Of a stretch of 64,000 bases of DNA, positions 49,643 through 59,097 are shown one piece after another. The notes below the pieces were generated by a model. It had not been told where the DNA came from and searched no databases. It saw only the letters and a program-made list of their open reading frames with translations. The stretch covers positions 1-64,000 of the forward strand of contig JAJUJQ010000006.1 in the NCBI GenBank assembly GCA_029265255.1, given 5' to 3'. The translations under genes and the position numbers were made by a program. Positions within the stretch are counted from its first letter, which is position 1, and each line of letters opens with the position of its first letter. Source of the stretch: Spirochaetota bacterium (GTDB lineage Bacteria; Spirochaetota; Spirochaetia; Treponematales; Rectinemataceae).

Positions 49643-52210
49643 TCAGATAAACAGATTCACGCCCGCCTGATTGGCAGCGTCCATGTAGGTGGCCACGCCG
49701 CCGATCTCGACGCCATCCAGCAGCTCCTCACGGGAAACGCCCATGATATCCATGGACATCTGGCACGCGACCAGCCGCACCCCAGCCTGGCGCGCCTGGG
49801 CAATCATCGTCTCGAGCATGTCAACTCGCTTGCCCTTCATGCGCAGCTTCATCATCCATCGCCCTGCTCCGCCGAAGTTCATCTTGGAGAGGGACAGAGC
49901 TCCCGCGTGCTTCGGCAGCATCATCCCGAACATGCGGCCCATAACGTCCTTCGCGACCCTGGGAGCCTGGGGTTTGCGGATCACCGACAGGCCCCAGAAG
50001 GTGAAGAACATGGTCACCTTTTTGCCGGCGGCCGCCGCGCCATTCGCCAGCACAAAGCTCGCCAGCGCACGGTCGAAATCATTGGAGAAAACGATGATCG
50101 TCGCGCCTTCGGGCGTGTACTGCACAACAGGCGCGCCACCCTGGAGACCGGCAGCCTGCGCGACACCTGAGGCCATTCTTGCCGCCATCGCTCCCTGCTT
50201 GACCGCCTTTTCGATCATCGCGGTATAGATACCCTTGGATTCCTCCATCGAGATGAGAAGGTTCCCAGTGACATTGCACCAGGCCCCAGCATCGCGCACA
50301 AACCCGGGATCTGTCGCCGAGATGATGACGCGGCCTCCCTCAGGAAGGCGGTCTATCTCCGCCTTGAGCCGCATGATCGGTCCGGGGCACTGCAGCCCGC
50401 AGGCATCGACCTGCACGACTGTCTGGCGCTTCGCCGCGAGGGATTCCGGCATGCCCGAGCCTTCCGCGAAGGTGGTGTGCAGCAGCTCCTGGGTGCCCTT
50501 GGCGCTCGCGCTCTGCAACGCGGCCAGGCCGGGTTTGTAGATGCCTTTGTGCGACTGTGGTTCGCTCGCCAGTTCCCAGGTCTTGTATCCGCCGGAAAGG
50601 TTGTAGATTTCTGTCCAGCCATGCTGACGGAGAATGCGCTCCGCGAGATAGCCGCGCAGCCCGACACCGCAGTACACCAGCACTTCGCGGTCACGGGGCA
50701 CTTCTCTCAGCCTTGCGCGAAGATCATCGAGGGGTATGTTGACCGCCCCCGGAATCGCGCCAAGGGAGAATTCCTCTGCTGTCCGCACATCGAGCACAAA
50801 GCCGCCGCGCTCCTGGGATGCCTTCACCTCATGCCAGTGCAGGTGCCTGCTCATACCCGTCAGTACGTTCTCAGCGGTCATTCCTGCAATGTTGACGGGA
50901 TCCTTGGCGCTTGAGAACGGTGGAGCGTAGGCATGCTCGATCTCGGCCAGCTCAGTCACCTTTGCCTTGCGGCGCACATAATCAGCAAGAAGGTCAATGC
51001 GCTTGTCTACACCGTCATACCCGACGACCTGCGCGCCAAGCAGGGTTCCATCCGGCGAGAAAACAGTCTTGATGGTGAGAGGTTGCGCACCGGGATAGTA
51101 GCCTGCGTGGCTCGAACCGTGCGTGATGATCGACATGCAGGGAATATTGTTCTTCTTCAGGAGTTTTTCTGCAACACCAGCAGCGGCTGCGGTAATATCG
51201 AAGACTTTGGCGATCGAAGTGCCGATAGCCCCCTTCCAGACACGTGCTCCAAGCCCTTTGACGATGTTGTCTGCTACCACACGGGCCTGCTTGTTGGCGG
51301 GACCGGCGAGGGGCACAGGCATGGCCATGCCGAGGACAGGGTGCGGGAACGCGATGGCGTCGCCCAGCGCGTAGATGGCTGGATCATTGGTCTGCATATA
51401 CTCATTGACGAGGATGGCGCCGTTGGGAGCGGTTTCGATACCCGCAGCCTTGGCAAAGGCAGTCTCAGGACGGACGCCAATCGAGAGCACAATCATGTCG
51501 GCGTCGAGCCGGGTACCATCCGCAAGCACGGCTACCACTCGAGAACCAGCCGGCTCGAATTTCGAAACAGCCGAGCTCAGGTAGAGTTCCACATTTTTCT
51601 GCTTGAGATGCTGGTGCACAATGGCTGCCATTTCGGGATCGATGGGGTTCATCACCTGATCAAGTGCCTCGACGATGGTGACAAAAGAGCCGCGTGCATG
51701 CAGGTTTTCCGCCATCTCGAGGCCAATGAAGCCGCCACCCACCACAATGGTCCGCTCCGGCCGTCTGGTATCGAGAAATTCCTTGACGCGGTCGATATCC
51801 GAAACCGAGCGCAGGGTGAAGATCCGTGGATCCTCAATACCCGGAATAGGGGGTTTTATAGGATCACTGCCGGGAGAGAGCACGAGCGCGTCATAGGCAA
51901 TATCATACTCGCGGCCGGAATCGAGCTCGCGGGCATGCACGGTTTTTGCCTGCCTGTCGATAGCCGTCACCTCGGTACGGATACGAACATCGACTGCAAG
52001 CCATGCCTTGAACTTCTCCGGCGTCATCACAAAGAGGCGCTCTCGCTCCTTGATGGTTTCGCCCGCATAATAGGGCAGACCGCAGTTTGCATAACTTATG
52101 TGCGAACCGCGTTCGAACATGATGATCTCGGCATGCTCGTCGAGCCTTCTCAGACGTGCTGCAGTAGAGGCACCTCCTGCAACGCCGCCGATGATAACAT
52201 ATCTGGCCAT
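49643..52210 (-). CDS. four-domain CoA-disulfide reductase-rhodanese-TusA-DsrE fusion
   Basis: 855 residues. (1) Residues about 1-445: FAD/NAD(P)H reductase with VIIGGVAGGASTAARLRR and the single active Cys43 in SYANCGLPYYAG, as in CoA-disulfide reductases. (2) About 455-550: rhodanese with Cys near 513 in VYCGVGLRGY. (3) About 595-670: TusA-like CGLQCPGPIM, Cys near 605. (4) About 695-855: DsrE/DsrF/peroxiredoxin-like. Together they form a chain for reducing and passing sulfane sulfur. The start has GGGAG upstream. It carries copy 13 of the 11-bp word. Confidence 0.93.
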   Translation of the reverse strand: MARYVIIGGVAGGASTAARLRRLDEHAEIIMFERGSHISYANCGLPYYAGETIKERERLFVMTPEKFKAWLAVDVRIRTEVTAIDRQAKTVHARELDSGREYDIAYDALVLSPGSDPIKPPIPGIEDPRIFTLRSVSDIDRVKEFLDTRRPERTIVVGGGFIGLEMAENLHARGSFVTIVEALDQVMNPIDPEMAAIVHQHLKQKNVELYLSSAVSKFEPAGSRVVAVLADGTRLDADMIVLSIGVRPETAFAKAAGIETAPNGAILVNEYMQTNDPAIYALGDAIAFPHPVLGMAMPVPLAGPANKQARVVADNIVKGLGARVWKGAIGTSIAKVFDITAAAAGVAEKLLKKNNIPCMSIITHGSSHAGYYPGAQPLTIKTVFSPDGTLLGAQVVGYDGVDKRIDLLADYVRRKAKVTELAEIEHAYAPPFSSAKDPVNIAGMTAENVLTGMSRHLHWHEVKASQERGGFVLDVRTAEEFSLGAIPGAVNIPLDDLRARLREVPRDREVLVYCGVGLRGYLAERILRQHGWTEIYNLSGGYKTWELASEPQSHKGIYKPGLAALQSASAKGTQELLHTTFAEGSGMPESLAAKRQTVVQVDACGLQCPGPIMRLKAEIDRLPEGGRVIISATDPGFVRDAGAWCNVTGNLLISMEESKGIYTAMIEKAVKQGAMAARMASGVAQAAGLQGGAPVVQYTPEGATIIVFSNDFDRALASFVLANGAAAAGKKVTMFFTFWGLSVIRKPQAPRVAKDVMGRMFGMMLPKHAGALSLSKMNFGGAGRWMMKLRMKGKRVDMLETMIAQARQAGVRLVACQMSMDIMGVSREELLDGVEIGGVATYMDAANQAGVNLFI
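49891..49901 (+). repeat. dispersed 11-bp word, copy 13
   Basis: GGGACAGAGCT in the DsrE-like domain of the fusion gene, read GALSLS in sense. It is the only exact copy in the right half of the window. Confidence 0.65.
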
Positions 52211-52410
52211 AGTGCTTTTCTCCCGGAATGGAATATTGATTAATTATAATATAAATATATCTATATAACAAGTGGCGAATATCCCACCTGTCAGGCTTTC
52301 TGCCGAAAGTCCAGCGGCGTGGCGCCAATGATCGCTGTTGCAGCGCCCCAGGCGCGAAAAATCATGTCCTCCAGCCTTGTTTGATAGAGAAATGAGCATA
52401 GAATTGTTGG

Positions 52411-52447
52411 TTGACAACTCCTATACCGTATTGTATCCTGTATACAT
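52411..52447 (+). promoter_or_regulatory. promoter with GntR operator A (zinc dehydrogenase operon)
   Basis: TTGACA (52411-52416), 17-bp spacer, TATCCT (52434-52439). The operator TTGTATCCTGTATACAT (52431-52447) covers the -10 box. The start codon is 57 bp downstream. Confidence 0.7.
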
Positions 52448-52503
52448 CATCCTGGATACGCACACGTCTGTACCGATCATGAGCGAGAGTATGGAGCGCG
52501 AAC

Positions 52504-53589
52504 ATGGCTTCAGCGACTGAAATGATGCATGCACTGGTCCTCACTGCCCCTGGAAAATTTGAGATTCAATCGGTTCCGGTACCCGAACCTGGTCCTGGAG
52601 AAGTCCTGTGTAGAATTCGGGCCGTTGCCATCTGCGGAAGCGATCCGGAGATAATTCGCGGTGATATCGCAGGAGTCTGGCCTCCCTATTATCCATTTAC
52701 GCCAGGGCATGAATGGGCAGGCGAAGTAATCAGGGTTGGACCGGAGGTCTTTGGGTTTGCTCCAGGGGACCGAGTGGCCGGCGAAGCGCATAAAGGGTGC
52801 GGGTTCTGCCGCAACTGCATGGAAGGGAAATACAATCTCTGCGAAAATTATGGCCGCCCGGAAACCGGACATCGGCACTATGGGTTTATTAGCAGGGGGG
52901 CGTATGCCCAATACAATGTCTATTCGCAGAAAAGTATAAAAAAATTGCCCGATTCGGTGAGTTTCCGTGAAGGCGCGCTGGTCGACACTGCGGGGGTTGT
53001 GCTCCATGGCATGGAGTTGACCGGGATTACGGCAGGAGGCACGGTGGCGGTCATTGGCCCTGGCCCAATTGGTCTGATCGCCATGAAATATGCCCGAACG
53101 CTCGGCGCGGCAAAAGTGATCGTGGTTGGGAGAGGGAAGCGGCTCAAAGCGGCCCAGGATCTTGGCGCGGATGCTATTGTCGATTTTGAGCAGTGCGATC
53201 CTATCGCTGAAGTGCGGAAAATCGCTGGAAACGCCGGTGTGGATGAGGCGTTCGAATGCAGCGGCGCGGAAGGAACCTTTGCCCAGGCGGTGAAAATGGT
53301 CCGAAAGGGCGGCAAGGTTGCGCTCCTTGGTGTTCCATCGGACAAAGTAGAAGAGCGGCTTCCATACAAATACATAGTACATAATGAAATCGCGATTTAT
53401 GGTTCGCGAGCGAATCCCAACGTGTCATGGAAAATCATCAGTGACCTTGGTGCAGGCCGCCTGACGCTTAAGGACATTATTACCCACGCATTTCCTCTTG
53501 AGCAGTTCGGTGAAGCGCTCGATACCTTTGTCCAGCGAAAGGGGGGCGCGCTCAAGGTTGTCATCGAGCCGAATGGTCCGGAGGCTTGA
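52504..53589 (+). CDS. zinc-dependent dehydrogenase (sorbitol/threonine dehydrogenase-like)
   Basis: 361 residues, medium-chain family. Catalytic zinc: Cys in AICGSDPE, His in GHEWAGE. Structural zinc: four Cys in GCGFCRNCMEGKYNLCENY. Rossmann loop VIGPGPIGLIAMKYA followed by VGRGKRL. It should oxidise a polyol or sugar hydroxyl with NAD(P). First gene of the carbohydrate operon, under operator A. The mutarotase-like gene starts 3 bp after it. GGAG at 52492 region supports ATG 52504. Confidence 0.92.
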   Translation: MASATEMMHALVLTAPGKFEIQSVPVPEPGPGEVLCRIRAVAICGSDPEIIRGDIAGVWPPYYPFTPGHEWAGEVIRVGPEVFGFAPGDRVAGEAHKGCGFCRNCMEGKYNLCENYGRPETGHRHYGFISRGAYAQYNVYSQKSIKKLPDSVSFREGALVDTAGVVLHGMELTGITAGGTVAVIGPGPIGLIAMKYARTLGAAKVIVVGRGKRLKAAQDLGADAIVDFEQCDPIAEVRKIAGNAGVDEAFECSGAEGTFAQAVKMVRKGGKVALLGVPSDKVEERLPYKYIVHNEIAIYGSRANPNVSWKIISDLGAGRLTLKDIITHAFPLEQFGEALDTFVQRKGGALKVVIEPNGPEA

Positions 53590-53592
53590 GGG

Positions 53593-54555
53593 ATGCATTG
53601 CGAAGAAATAGACCATCCGAGGTATGGTCGGTGCGTTGCCATATCCAACTCGATTGCGACATTGATGGTCACTCTGGATTACGGCCCGCGCATTATTCAT
53701 TTTTCTCTTGATGGTTTTCCCAATATCATGTTCGTAAACACCGACCCCGAATATGTTAAAAAAGGGCCGGATTTCGATCGTGTATTCCATCCCGGCGCGT
53801 ACTGGAACATACGGGGCGGAAACCGGCTGTGGATTGCTCCTCATTCCTTTCCTGATGCCTTTTACCCTGATAATGAACCGGTTGAGTGGCAGACCACGGA
53901 ATTTGGAGCACGTTTCATGCCGCCTGCCCGGAGAACACCCCGTGCACAAATAATGACGGACATCGCTCTGGATGATGAGAAACCTGAGGTTATTATTCAT
54001 CACGAGATAATCAATATTGGTTCTGTGCCGCGCACATGGGCGGCATGGTCCATCACTGCGGTCTGCGCGGATGGTATTGAGATTATTCCGTGGTCGGACA
54101 AGCAGACTGGCGTCTTGCCGAACCGGCATTTTTCGCTCTGGCCATATTCCGATATCGCTGATCCACGCCTTGTGTTTTCTAGCAAGTATATTTCCATTCG
54201 GCATGATGCGAACCGGTCGTCGCCATTGAAAATAGGGCTGAATAATGAAAACGGCAAGGCATGGTATATCGCTGCCGGGCAGATTTTTTCCATTGAATAT
54301 AATCCTGATCCTGCCGCTGCGTATCCTGATTTCAATGTCAATTATGAGACTTTTGCCGACGACCGGATGGTTGAAATGGAGGTTCTGTCTCCTTTGAAGA
54401 AACTAGAACCTGGCGAGCGGGTTGACCTGACTGAAAAATGGTCTCTTTCTGTACTACCGAGTCAGCTGGAGAAATTTGATATTGAATCAATCATATCATT
54501 CATCGAATCAAACGATGAATATTCAAATGGCATTAACCCGAAAGGGATGCGATAG
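53593..54555 (+). CDS. galactose-mutarotase-fold (DUF4380-like) protein
   Basis: 320 residues. LDYGPRIIHFSLDGFPNIMFVN, YWNIRGGNRLWIAPHSF and VIIHHEIINIGSVPRTWAAWSITAV match the carbohydrate-binding beta-sandwich of mutarotase-like proteins of the DUF4380 kind. It may interconvert anomers of the sugar that the adjacent dehydrogenase oxidises, or only bind it. No signal peptide, so cytoplasmic. Start follows a GAGGCTTGAGGG stretch. Confidence 0.75.
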   Translation: MHCEEIDHPRYGRCVAISNSIATLMVTLDYGPRIIHFSLDGFPNIMFVNTDPEYVKKGPDFDRVFHPGAYWNIRGGNRLWIAPHSFPDAFYPDNEPVEWQTTEFGARFMPPARRTPRAQIMTDIALDDEKPEVIIHHEIINIGSVPRTWAAWSITAVCADGIEIIPWSDKQTGVLPNRHFSLWPYSDIADPRLVFSSKYISIRHDANRSSPLKIGLNNENGKAWYIAAGQIFSIEYNPDPAAAYPDFNVNYETFADDRMVEMEVLSPLKKLEPGERVDLTEKWSLSVLPSQLEKFDIESIISFIESNDEYSNGINPKGMR

Positions 54556-54602
54556 AGCGCGGGGAATCGCGTGCTCATTTTTGTACTGAAGGGAGGCATC
54601 AC

Positions 54603-55661
54603 ATGAAGAAATGGATTGCGGTAATGGTGGCGGTCGTGCTGATTGTTGCGGCTGGATCTGTCGGAGCCCAGGCAACAAAAACCGCGACGCCGAAGCCGGT
54701 CAAAGTCGCGGTGGTGTTCTTTGATTTTTCGAATACTTATCTTTCCTACATGCGGGGAGGCATGAAAGCCTTCGAACCAAGTCTGGGGCCCAATGTCTCT
54801 GTCGAATATTTCGATTCTAGGAATGATCAGCCAACCCAGAACGATCAGATCGATACGCTGATCGCGAGAGGATTTGATGTCCTCGCGATCAATCCTGTAG
54901 ACCCCAAGGCTGCTTCGACAATGATCGCGAAAGCCAAAGCAAGGAATATTCCCATCGTATTTTTCAACCGCTGCCCCGATTCCGCGGATATTCTGAGCTG
55001 GGACAAGATCTGGTACGTTGGCACAACACCCGAAGAATCTGGAATCATGCAGGCCCAGATGATCATGGACGCGTGGAAAGCGCAGCCTTCGCTCGATAAA
55101 AACAAGGATGGCAAGATGCAGTATGTGCTTTTAAAGGGTACCCCTGGCCATCCCGACGCCGAGGCCCGCACCAAACTTGTGGTAGAGACGATGCAGAAGG
55201 CCGGCTTTGCCACAGAGCAGCTCGCGCTTCAGCCAGCGAACTTCAAGACCGATGATGCGAAAAACATCATGGAGACCTGGATCGGTAAGTTCGGTGACAA
55301 GATCGAAATGGTTATCTGCAACAACGACGCGATGGCGCTCGGTGCCGTCGAAGCACTCAAGGCTGCGGGCTATTTTACCGGCAAGAAATACATGGGTGTT
55401 GTAGGCATCAATGCGCTCAGCACGGTCGTTCCGCTCATCAAGAATGACATCATGCTCGGCTCGGTGCTCTCGGATCCCAACAACGAAGCGGCAGCCATTC
55501 TCACCATCGCGGTCAATCTCGCGAGGGGCGTTGAGCCCATGACAGGAGTCAAGGTTGGCAAGGTTGGCTCCTTCCGGGATGTCAGAATGCCATATTTCCC
55601 CATTACGAAATCGAATATCAACATTGCTGAAGCTGCGTACGCAAAAACCGAAGTAAAGTGA
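54603..55661 (+). CDS. MglB-like sugar-binding protein
   Basis: 352 residues. Signal peptide KKWIAVMVAVVLIVAAGSVGAQ. Type I periplasmic binding fold; a calcium loop DKNKDGKMQYVLLKGTPGHPDAEAR typical of galactose/glucose-binding MglB is present, followed by VICNNDAMALGAVEAL. The hexose specificity cannot be read safely. A GGGAGG precedes the ATG. A large hairpin follows the stop. Confidence 0.9.
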   Translation: MKKWIAVMVAVVLIVAAGSVGAQATKTATPKPVKVAVVFFDFSNTYLSYMRGGMKAFEPSLGPNVSVEYFDSRNDQPTQNDQIDTLIARGFDVLAINPVDPKAASTMIAKAKARNIPIVFFNRCPDSADILSWDKIWYVGTTPEESGIMQAQMIMDAWKAQPSLDKNKDGKMQYVLLKGTPGHPDAEARTKLVVETMQKAGFATEQLALQPANFKTDDAKNIMETWIGKFGDKIEMVICNNDAMALGAVEALKAAGYFTGKKYMGVVGINALSTVVPLIKNDIMLGSVLSDPNNEAAAILTIAVNLARGVEPMTGVKVGKVGSFRDVRMPYFPITKSNINIAEAAYAKTEVK

Positions 55662-55667
55662 GTGCTG

Positions 55668-55710
55668 ATTCCCCGGTACCGATATGATACTCTCATCGGT
55701 GCCGGGGAAT
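55668..55710 (+). terminator. 16-bp hairpin between binding-protein and ATPase genes
   Basis: ATTCCCCGGTACCGAT (55668-55683) and ATCGGTGCCGGGGAAT (55695-55710) pair over 16 bp with one T-G. A weak T-rich stretch follows. It probably stabilises the upstream message and lowers read-through. Confidence 0.75.
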
Positions 55711-55734
55711 ATTGCTTTTACAATGAGGATTGGT

Positions 55735-57225
55735 ATGTACGTGCTCGAAATGCGCGAGATAACTAAGACATTCCCAGGGGTGAGAGCCCTGGATCGAGCG
55801 CAGCTTCTTCTTCGTCCGGGAACTGTCCATGCACTCATGGGGGAAAATGGAGCGGGAAAATCCACGCTCATGAAATGCCTTTTCGGTATTTACCACAAGG
55901 ATTCAGGCGAGATATTGCTTGATGGTAAACCTGTTGAATTCGAAAACCCCCGACAGGCTCTTGATCATGGCGTGTCCATGGTGCACCAGGAACTGAATCA
56001 GGTTCTTGAGCGAAGCGTTCTTGACAATATCTGGCTCGGGCGCTTTCCAGTAAAAGGTATTTCGATCCATGACAAGCAGATGCTGAACGAAACCAAAGAG
56101 ATATTCAGCCAGCTCAACATAACTATCGACCCACTGAGGAAAATCGGCTCGCTCTCTGTCTCAGAACGGCAAATGATCGAAATCGCGAAGGCTGTTTCGT
56201 GCAACGCCCGCATTATCGTACTCGACGAGCCAACTTCTTCGCTTACCGAAAATGAGGTCAAGCATCTGTTCTCTATCATCAGAATGCTCAAGGCACAAAA
56301 TGTCGCGGTCATCTATATCTCTCATAAAATGGATGAAATCTTCGAGATAGCCGACGAAGTCACTGTCATGCGTGATGGCCGATGGATACTTACGAGCCCC
56401 ATAGGGGAAATTACCAAAAATCGATTGATATCGAGTATGGTAGGACGAGATTTTTCAAGCCTTTTCCCGCCAAAGAAAAACAAGCCCTCGTCACAGGTGG
56501 TCATGGAAGTGCGGAATCTGACCGGAGCCTATGATCCTACCATACGAGATGTATCGTTCGATCTCTATCAGGGCGAAATTCTTGGCGTATCAGGGCTGGT
56601 TGGATCCCGCAGAACCGAAATGGTCGAGACAATTTTCGGATACAGAAAACTCAAAAGTGGGACAATCCGCATTGATGGCAATATGCTTACCAATCACGCG
56701 CCGAGGGATGCTATTTCCAACGGGCTTGGACTTGTTACCGAAGAGCGAAGAGCAACAGGAATATTCCCCTTGATGGATATCCAGTTCAATACCATGATCG
56801 CGAACCTTAAAAGATACGCGCCTCTAGGCATTGTCAATTACAAAAAGGCTGCCGAGGATACCCAATGGGTCATTAATACGCTGGCCGTGAAGACTCCTTC
56901 GCAGCGTACGGCGATCGCAAGCCTGTCTGGTGGCAATCAGCAGAAAGTGATTCTGGGTCGCTGGCTGCTTACCAAGCCAAAAATACTGCTTCTCGATGAG
57001 CCGACTCGAGGTATCGATGTCGGCGCGAAATACGAAATCTATCAGCTCATGATCGATCTTGCCGCGCAAGGCAACGCCATTATTTTCATTTCTTCCGAAA
57101 TGCCTGAGCTACTGGGCGTTACCGACAGAATTCTCGTCATGAGCAATGGGCGGGTTGCCGGAATTGTCCGGACGAGCGAGACAACTCAGGAAGAGCTCTT
57201 GATGCTCGCGGCCAAATATATCTGA
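55735..57225 (+). CDS. MglA-like sugar ABC importer ATPase
   Basis: 496 residues from ATG 55735 (TGAGGAT just before it). Two ATPase halves: [16 protein letters not shown] with [14 protein letters not shown] and [12 protein letters not shown]; then degenerate [16 protein letters not shown] with [16 protein letters not shown] and [13 protein letters not shown]. It powers uptake by the MglB/MglC-type neighbours. The permease gene starts 16 bp later. Confidence 0.94.
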   Translation: MYVLEMREITKTFPGVRALDRAQLLLRPGTVHALMGENGAGKSTLMKCLFGIYHKDSGEILLDGKPVEFENPRQALDHGVSMVHQELNQVLERSVLDNIWLGRFPVKGISIHDKQMLNETKEIFSQLNITIDPLRKIGSLSVSERQMIEIAKAVSCNARIIVLDEPTSSLTENEVKHLFSIIRMLKAQNVAVIYISHKMDEIFEIADEVTVMRDGRWILTSPIGEITKNRLISSMVGRDFSSLFPPKKNKPSSQVVMEVRNLTGAYDPTIRDVSFDLYQGEILGVSGLVGSRRTEMVETIFGYRKLKSGTIRIDGNMLTNHAPRDAISNGLGLVTEERRATGIFPLMDIQFNTMIANLKRYAPLGIVNYKKAAEDTQWVINTLAVKTPSQRTAIASLSGGNQQKVILGRWLLTKPKILLLDEPTRGIDVGAKYEIYQLMIDLAAQGNAIIFISSEMPELLGVTDRILVMSNGRVAGIVRTSETTQEELLMLAAKYI

Positions 57226-57240
57226 GGACGGGGACAGGGT

Positions 57241-58272
57241 ATGACAGAAGTAGAAATTGCGAACCACGATACCAGAAGGCGGATTTCAGAATTTCTTCTG
57301 AAAAATGCACTGTATCTGGTTATGTTCGTTTTATTGGCAATCATTGTCATGGTTCAGCCAAGCTTTTTGCGGTTGCAGAATTTTTATTTCATTGTTACCC
57401 AATCTTCTTCCAGAATCATTCTCGCCTTGGGAATAGCCAGCATTATCGTGCTCGGATATACCGATCTTTCGCTCGGTCGAAGCGTGGGAATGGCGGCAAT
57501 TATCTCTTCTTCCCTGCTGCAGGCGCCCAATTATTCACAGCGGATTTTCGCGCATCTTCCACAGCTCCCCATCTTTGTTCCAATTCTGCTCGTCATGCTT
57601 CTCTGCGCACTCTTCATGGTCGCGCAGGCGTTGATTGTCTCCAAGCTGAAGGTAGCGCCTTTCATCGCGTCGCTTGGCTTTCAGCTCATCATCTATGGAC
57701 TTCAGTCCATCTACATCGACCGGCTCAACGATTCATCGCCTATTGGGGGCTTGGATCCAAAATTCAGCCGTTTTGCCCAGGGGGCTATAGAGTTCAGTAG
57801 TGTCCGGATTCCCTATCTGATTATCTACGCGGCAATTGCGGCCCTTATCGTATGGTTTATCTGGAACAGAACGGTGCTTGGCCGGAATATGTACGCAATA
57901 GGAGGAAATATTGAAGCGGCAACAGTCTCTGGCGTCAATGTCGTGTTCAATATAATTGCGATTTACATTATTGCCGGCCTTATGTACGGGTTCGGTGGCG
58001 CGCTTGAAGGCGCCCGGACTGGGAGCGTGACAAACATGCTCGGCCAGGGGTACGAACTCGACGCCATCGCTGCGTGCGTGGTCGGTGGAGTGTCGATGCG
58101 AGGCGGCGTCGGAACGGTACCAGGTGTTGTCACCGGCGTTCTGCTGTTCCAGATCATCAACTATGGGCTTGTGTTCATCGGAGTAAATCCCTACGTTCAG
58201 TTCATTGTGAAAGGCATGATTATTGTGCTGGCAGTCGCCATCGATTCACAAAAGTATGTGAAGCGGCGGTGA
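57241..58272 (+). CDS. MglC-like sugar ABC importer permease
   Basis: 343 residues, about 9 helices. RbsC/MglC marks: IASIIVLGYTDLSLGRSVGMAAIIS, VAPFIASLGFQLIIYGLQSIY, AIGGNIEAATVSGVNV (coupling loop) and AACVVGGVSMRGGVGTVPGVVTGVL. Only one permease here, so a homodimer, unlike the DUF3798 system. Last gene of the operon from 52504; converges with gntR. Confidence 0.93.
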   Translation: MTEVEIANHDTRRRISEFLLKNALYLVMFVLLAIIVMVQPSFLRLQNFYFIVTQSSSRIILALGIASIIVLGYTDLSLGRSVGMAAIISSSLLQAPNYSQRIFAHLPQLPIFVPILLVMLLCALFMVAQALIVSKLKVAPFIASLGFQLIIYGLQSIYIDRLNDSSPIGGLDPKFSRFAQGAIEFSSVRIPYLIIYAAIAALIVWFIWNRTVLGRNMYAIGGNIEAATVSGVNVVFNIIAIYIIAGLMYGFGGALEGARTGSVTNMLGQGYELDAIAACVVGGVSMRGGVGTVPGVVTGVLLFQIINYGLVFIGVNPYVQFIVKGMIIVLAVAIDSQKYVKRR

Positions 58273-58299
58273 AAATGGGAGAACGGGCAGTGGTGACGG

Positions 58300-58983
58300 T
58301 CAGAAATCGAAATCCGCGTGAAATGCGTGGGCAATTCTTCGAGCGGTATTGAAATAATGTTCGCGTACCGCGGATTCGGCGTGCTCCTTGTTTCGTTCCC
58401 GCAAGGCTGTCGCAATCGTTCTGTGTTCTTCGCACACTTGCCGAAAACTGTCGGGAAATTCAAGCGCCAGCGCGCGATAGTGCTGGCTCAGTTGGTAATA
58501 TTGCTCAAGAAGGCTTTCCAGATTTGGAGATCTGGCTGCCGCGATGATGATCGAATGAAATTCGCGGTTCTTCTCGAGCATGCTTCTGGAATGTTCCGAG
58601 CCCCGCAAGCGCTCCATTTCGTCGCACAGCGCGGACAGCCGCGTGAGGTCTGCTTCGCTGATGCGTGTCGCAGCCAGTCGAGCTGCGGCTCCGGAAAGTG
58701 CTGCCCGGATATAATAAATCTCAAACACCTGTTCTATCGAAAGTTTTTTCACATAGCAGCTTTTATGAGGGGACTCTTCGACCAATCCAATGGAGATGAG
58801 CCGATTGAGCGCTTCCCGTATTGGCGTTCTCGATACGCCGAGCCTTTTCGACAGCTCTACAGTGTTCAAAACGTCTCCCGGCTTGAGTTTCTGGCTTACG
58901 ATTTCGTCCCTCAATGTCGAAAAGACGATATCCTGAATGCTCCGGTACTGGAGTTTTATTTTCTCGCTCATAAATTCTTCCAT
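58300..58983 (-). CDS. GntR-family regulator (FadR/FCD subgroup)
   Basis: 227 residues. The winged helix is at about 15-75 (LRDEIVSQKLKPGDVLNTVELSKRLGVSRTPIREALNRLISIGLVE). The C-terminal FCD effector domain (IYYIRAALSGAAARLAA; NREFHSIIIAAARSPNL; EEHRTIATALRERNKEHAESAVREHY) holds the usual Asp/His metal positions less one clear Asp. It probably represses the two flanking operons; an acid or sugar acid ligand is typical of the subgroup. Start ATG 58983 or 58971. Confidence 0.93.
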   Translation of the reverse strand: MEEFMSEKIKLQYRSIQDIVFSTLRDEIVSQKLKPGDVLNTVELSKRLGVSRTPIREALNRLISIGLVEESPHKSCYVKKLSIEQVFEIYYIRAALSGAAARLAATRISEADLTRLSALCDEMERLRGSEHSRSMLEKNREFHSIIIAAARSPNLESLLEQYYQLSQHYRALALEFPDSFRQVCEEHRTIATALRERNKEHAESAVREHYFNTARRIAHAFHADFDF

Positions 58984-58999
58984 GCGATGATATTGGACT

Positions 59000-59036
59000 T
59001 TGTATCCAGTATAAATGCAATAACAGATAATTGCAA
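59000..59036 (-). promoter_or_regulatory. gntR promoter with operator B
   Basis: On the minus strand TTGCAA (59031-59036), 17-bp spacer, TATACT (59008-59013). Operator TTGTATCCAGTATAAAT (plus strand 59000-59016) covers the -10 box. It suggests autoregulation. Confidence 0.68.
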
Positions 59037-59097
59037 TCCTATTATAAATAAAAGAAAAACAATATGCGAGTGGAGGAAGACGGGCAATATTTGAATG

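Noticed and set aside
50933..52243. Plus-strand open frame of 436 codons
   Set aside because: It is antisense to the CoA-disulfide reductase domain, His/Gly/Arg-rich as expected from a mirrored codon pattern.
52510..53382. Minus-strand open frame of 290 codons
   Set aside because: It is antisense to the zinc dehydrogenase whose metal motifs are intact.
57230..57240. GGGGACAGGG before the MglC-like gene as a repeat copy
   Set aside because: Only the first 8 bases match and it serves as a purine-rich ribosome site.
58318..59094. Plus-strand open frame of 258 codons
   Set aside because: It is antisense to gntR and runs through its promoter.
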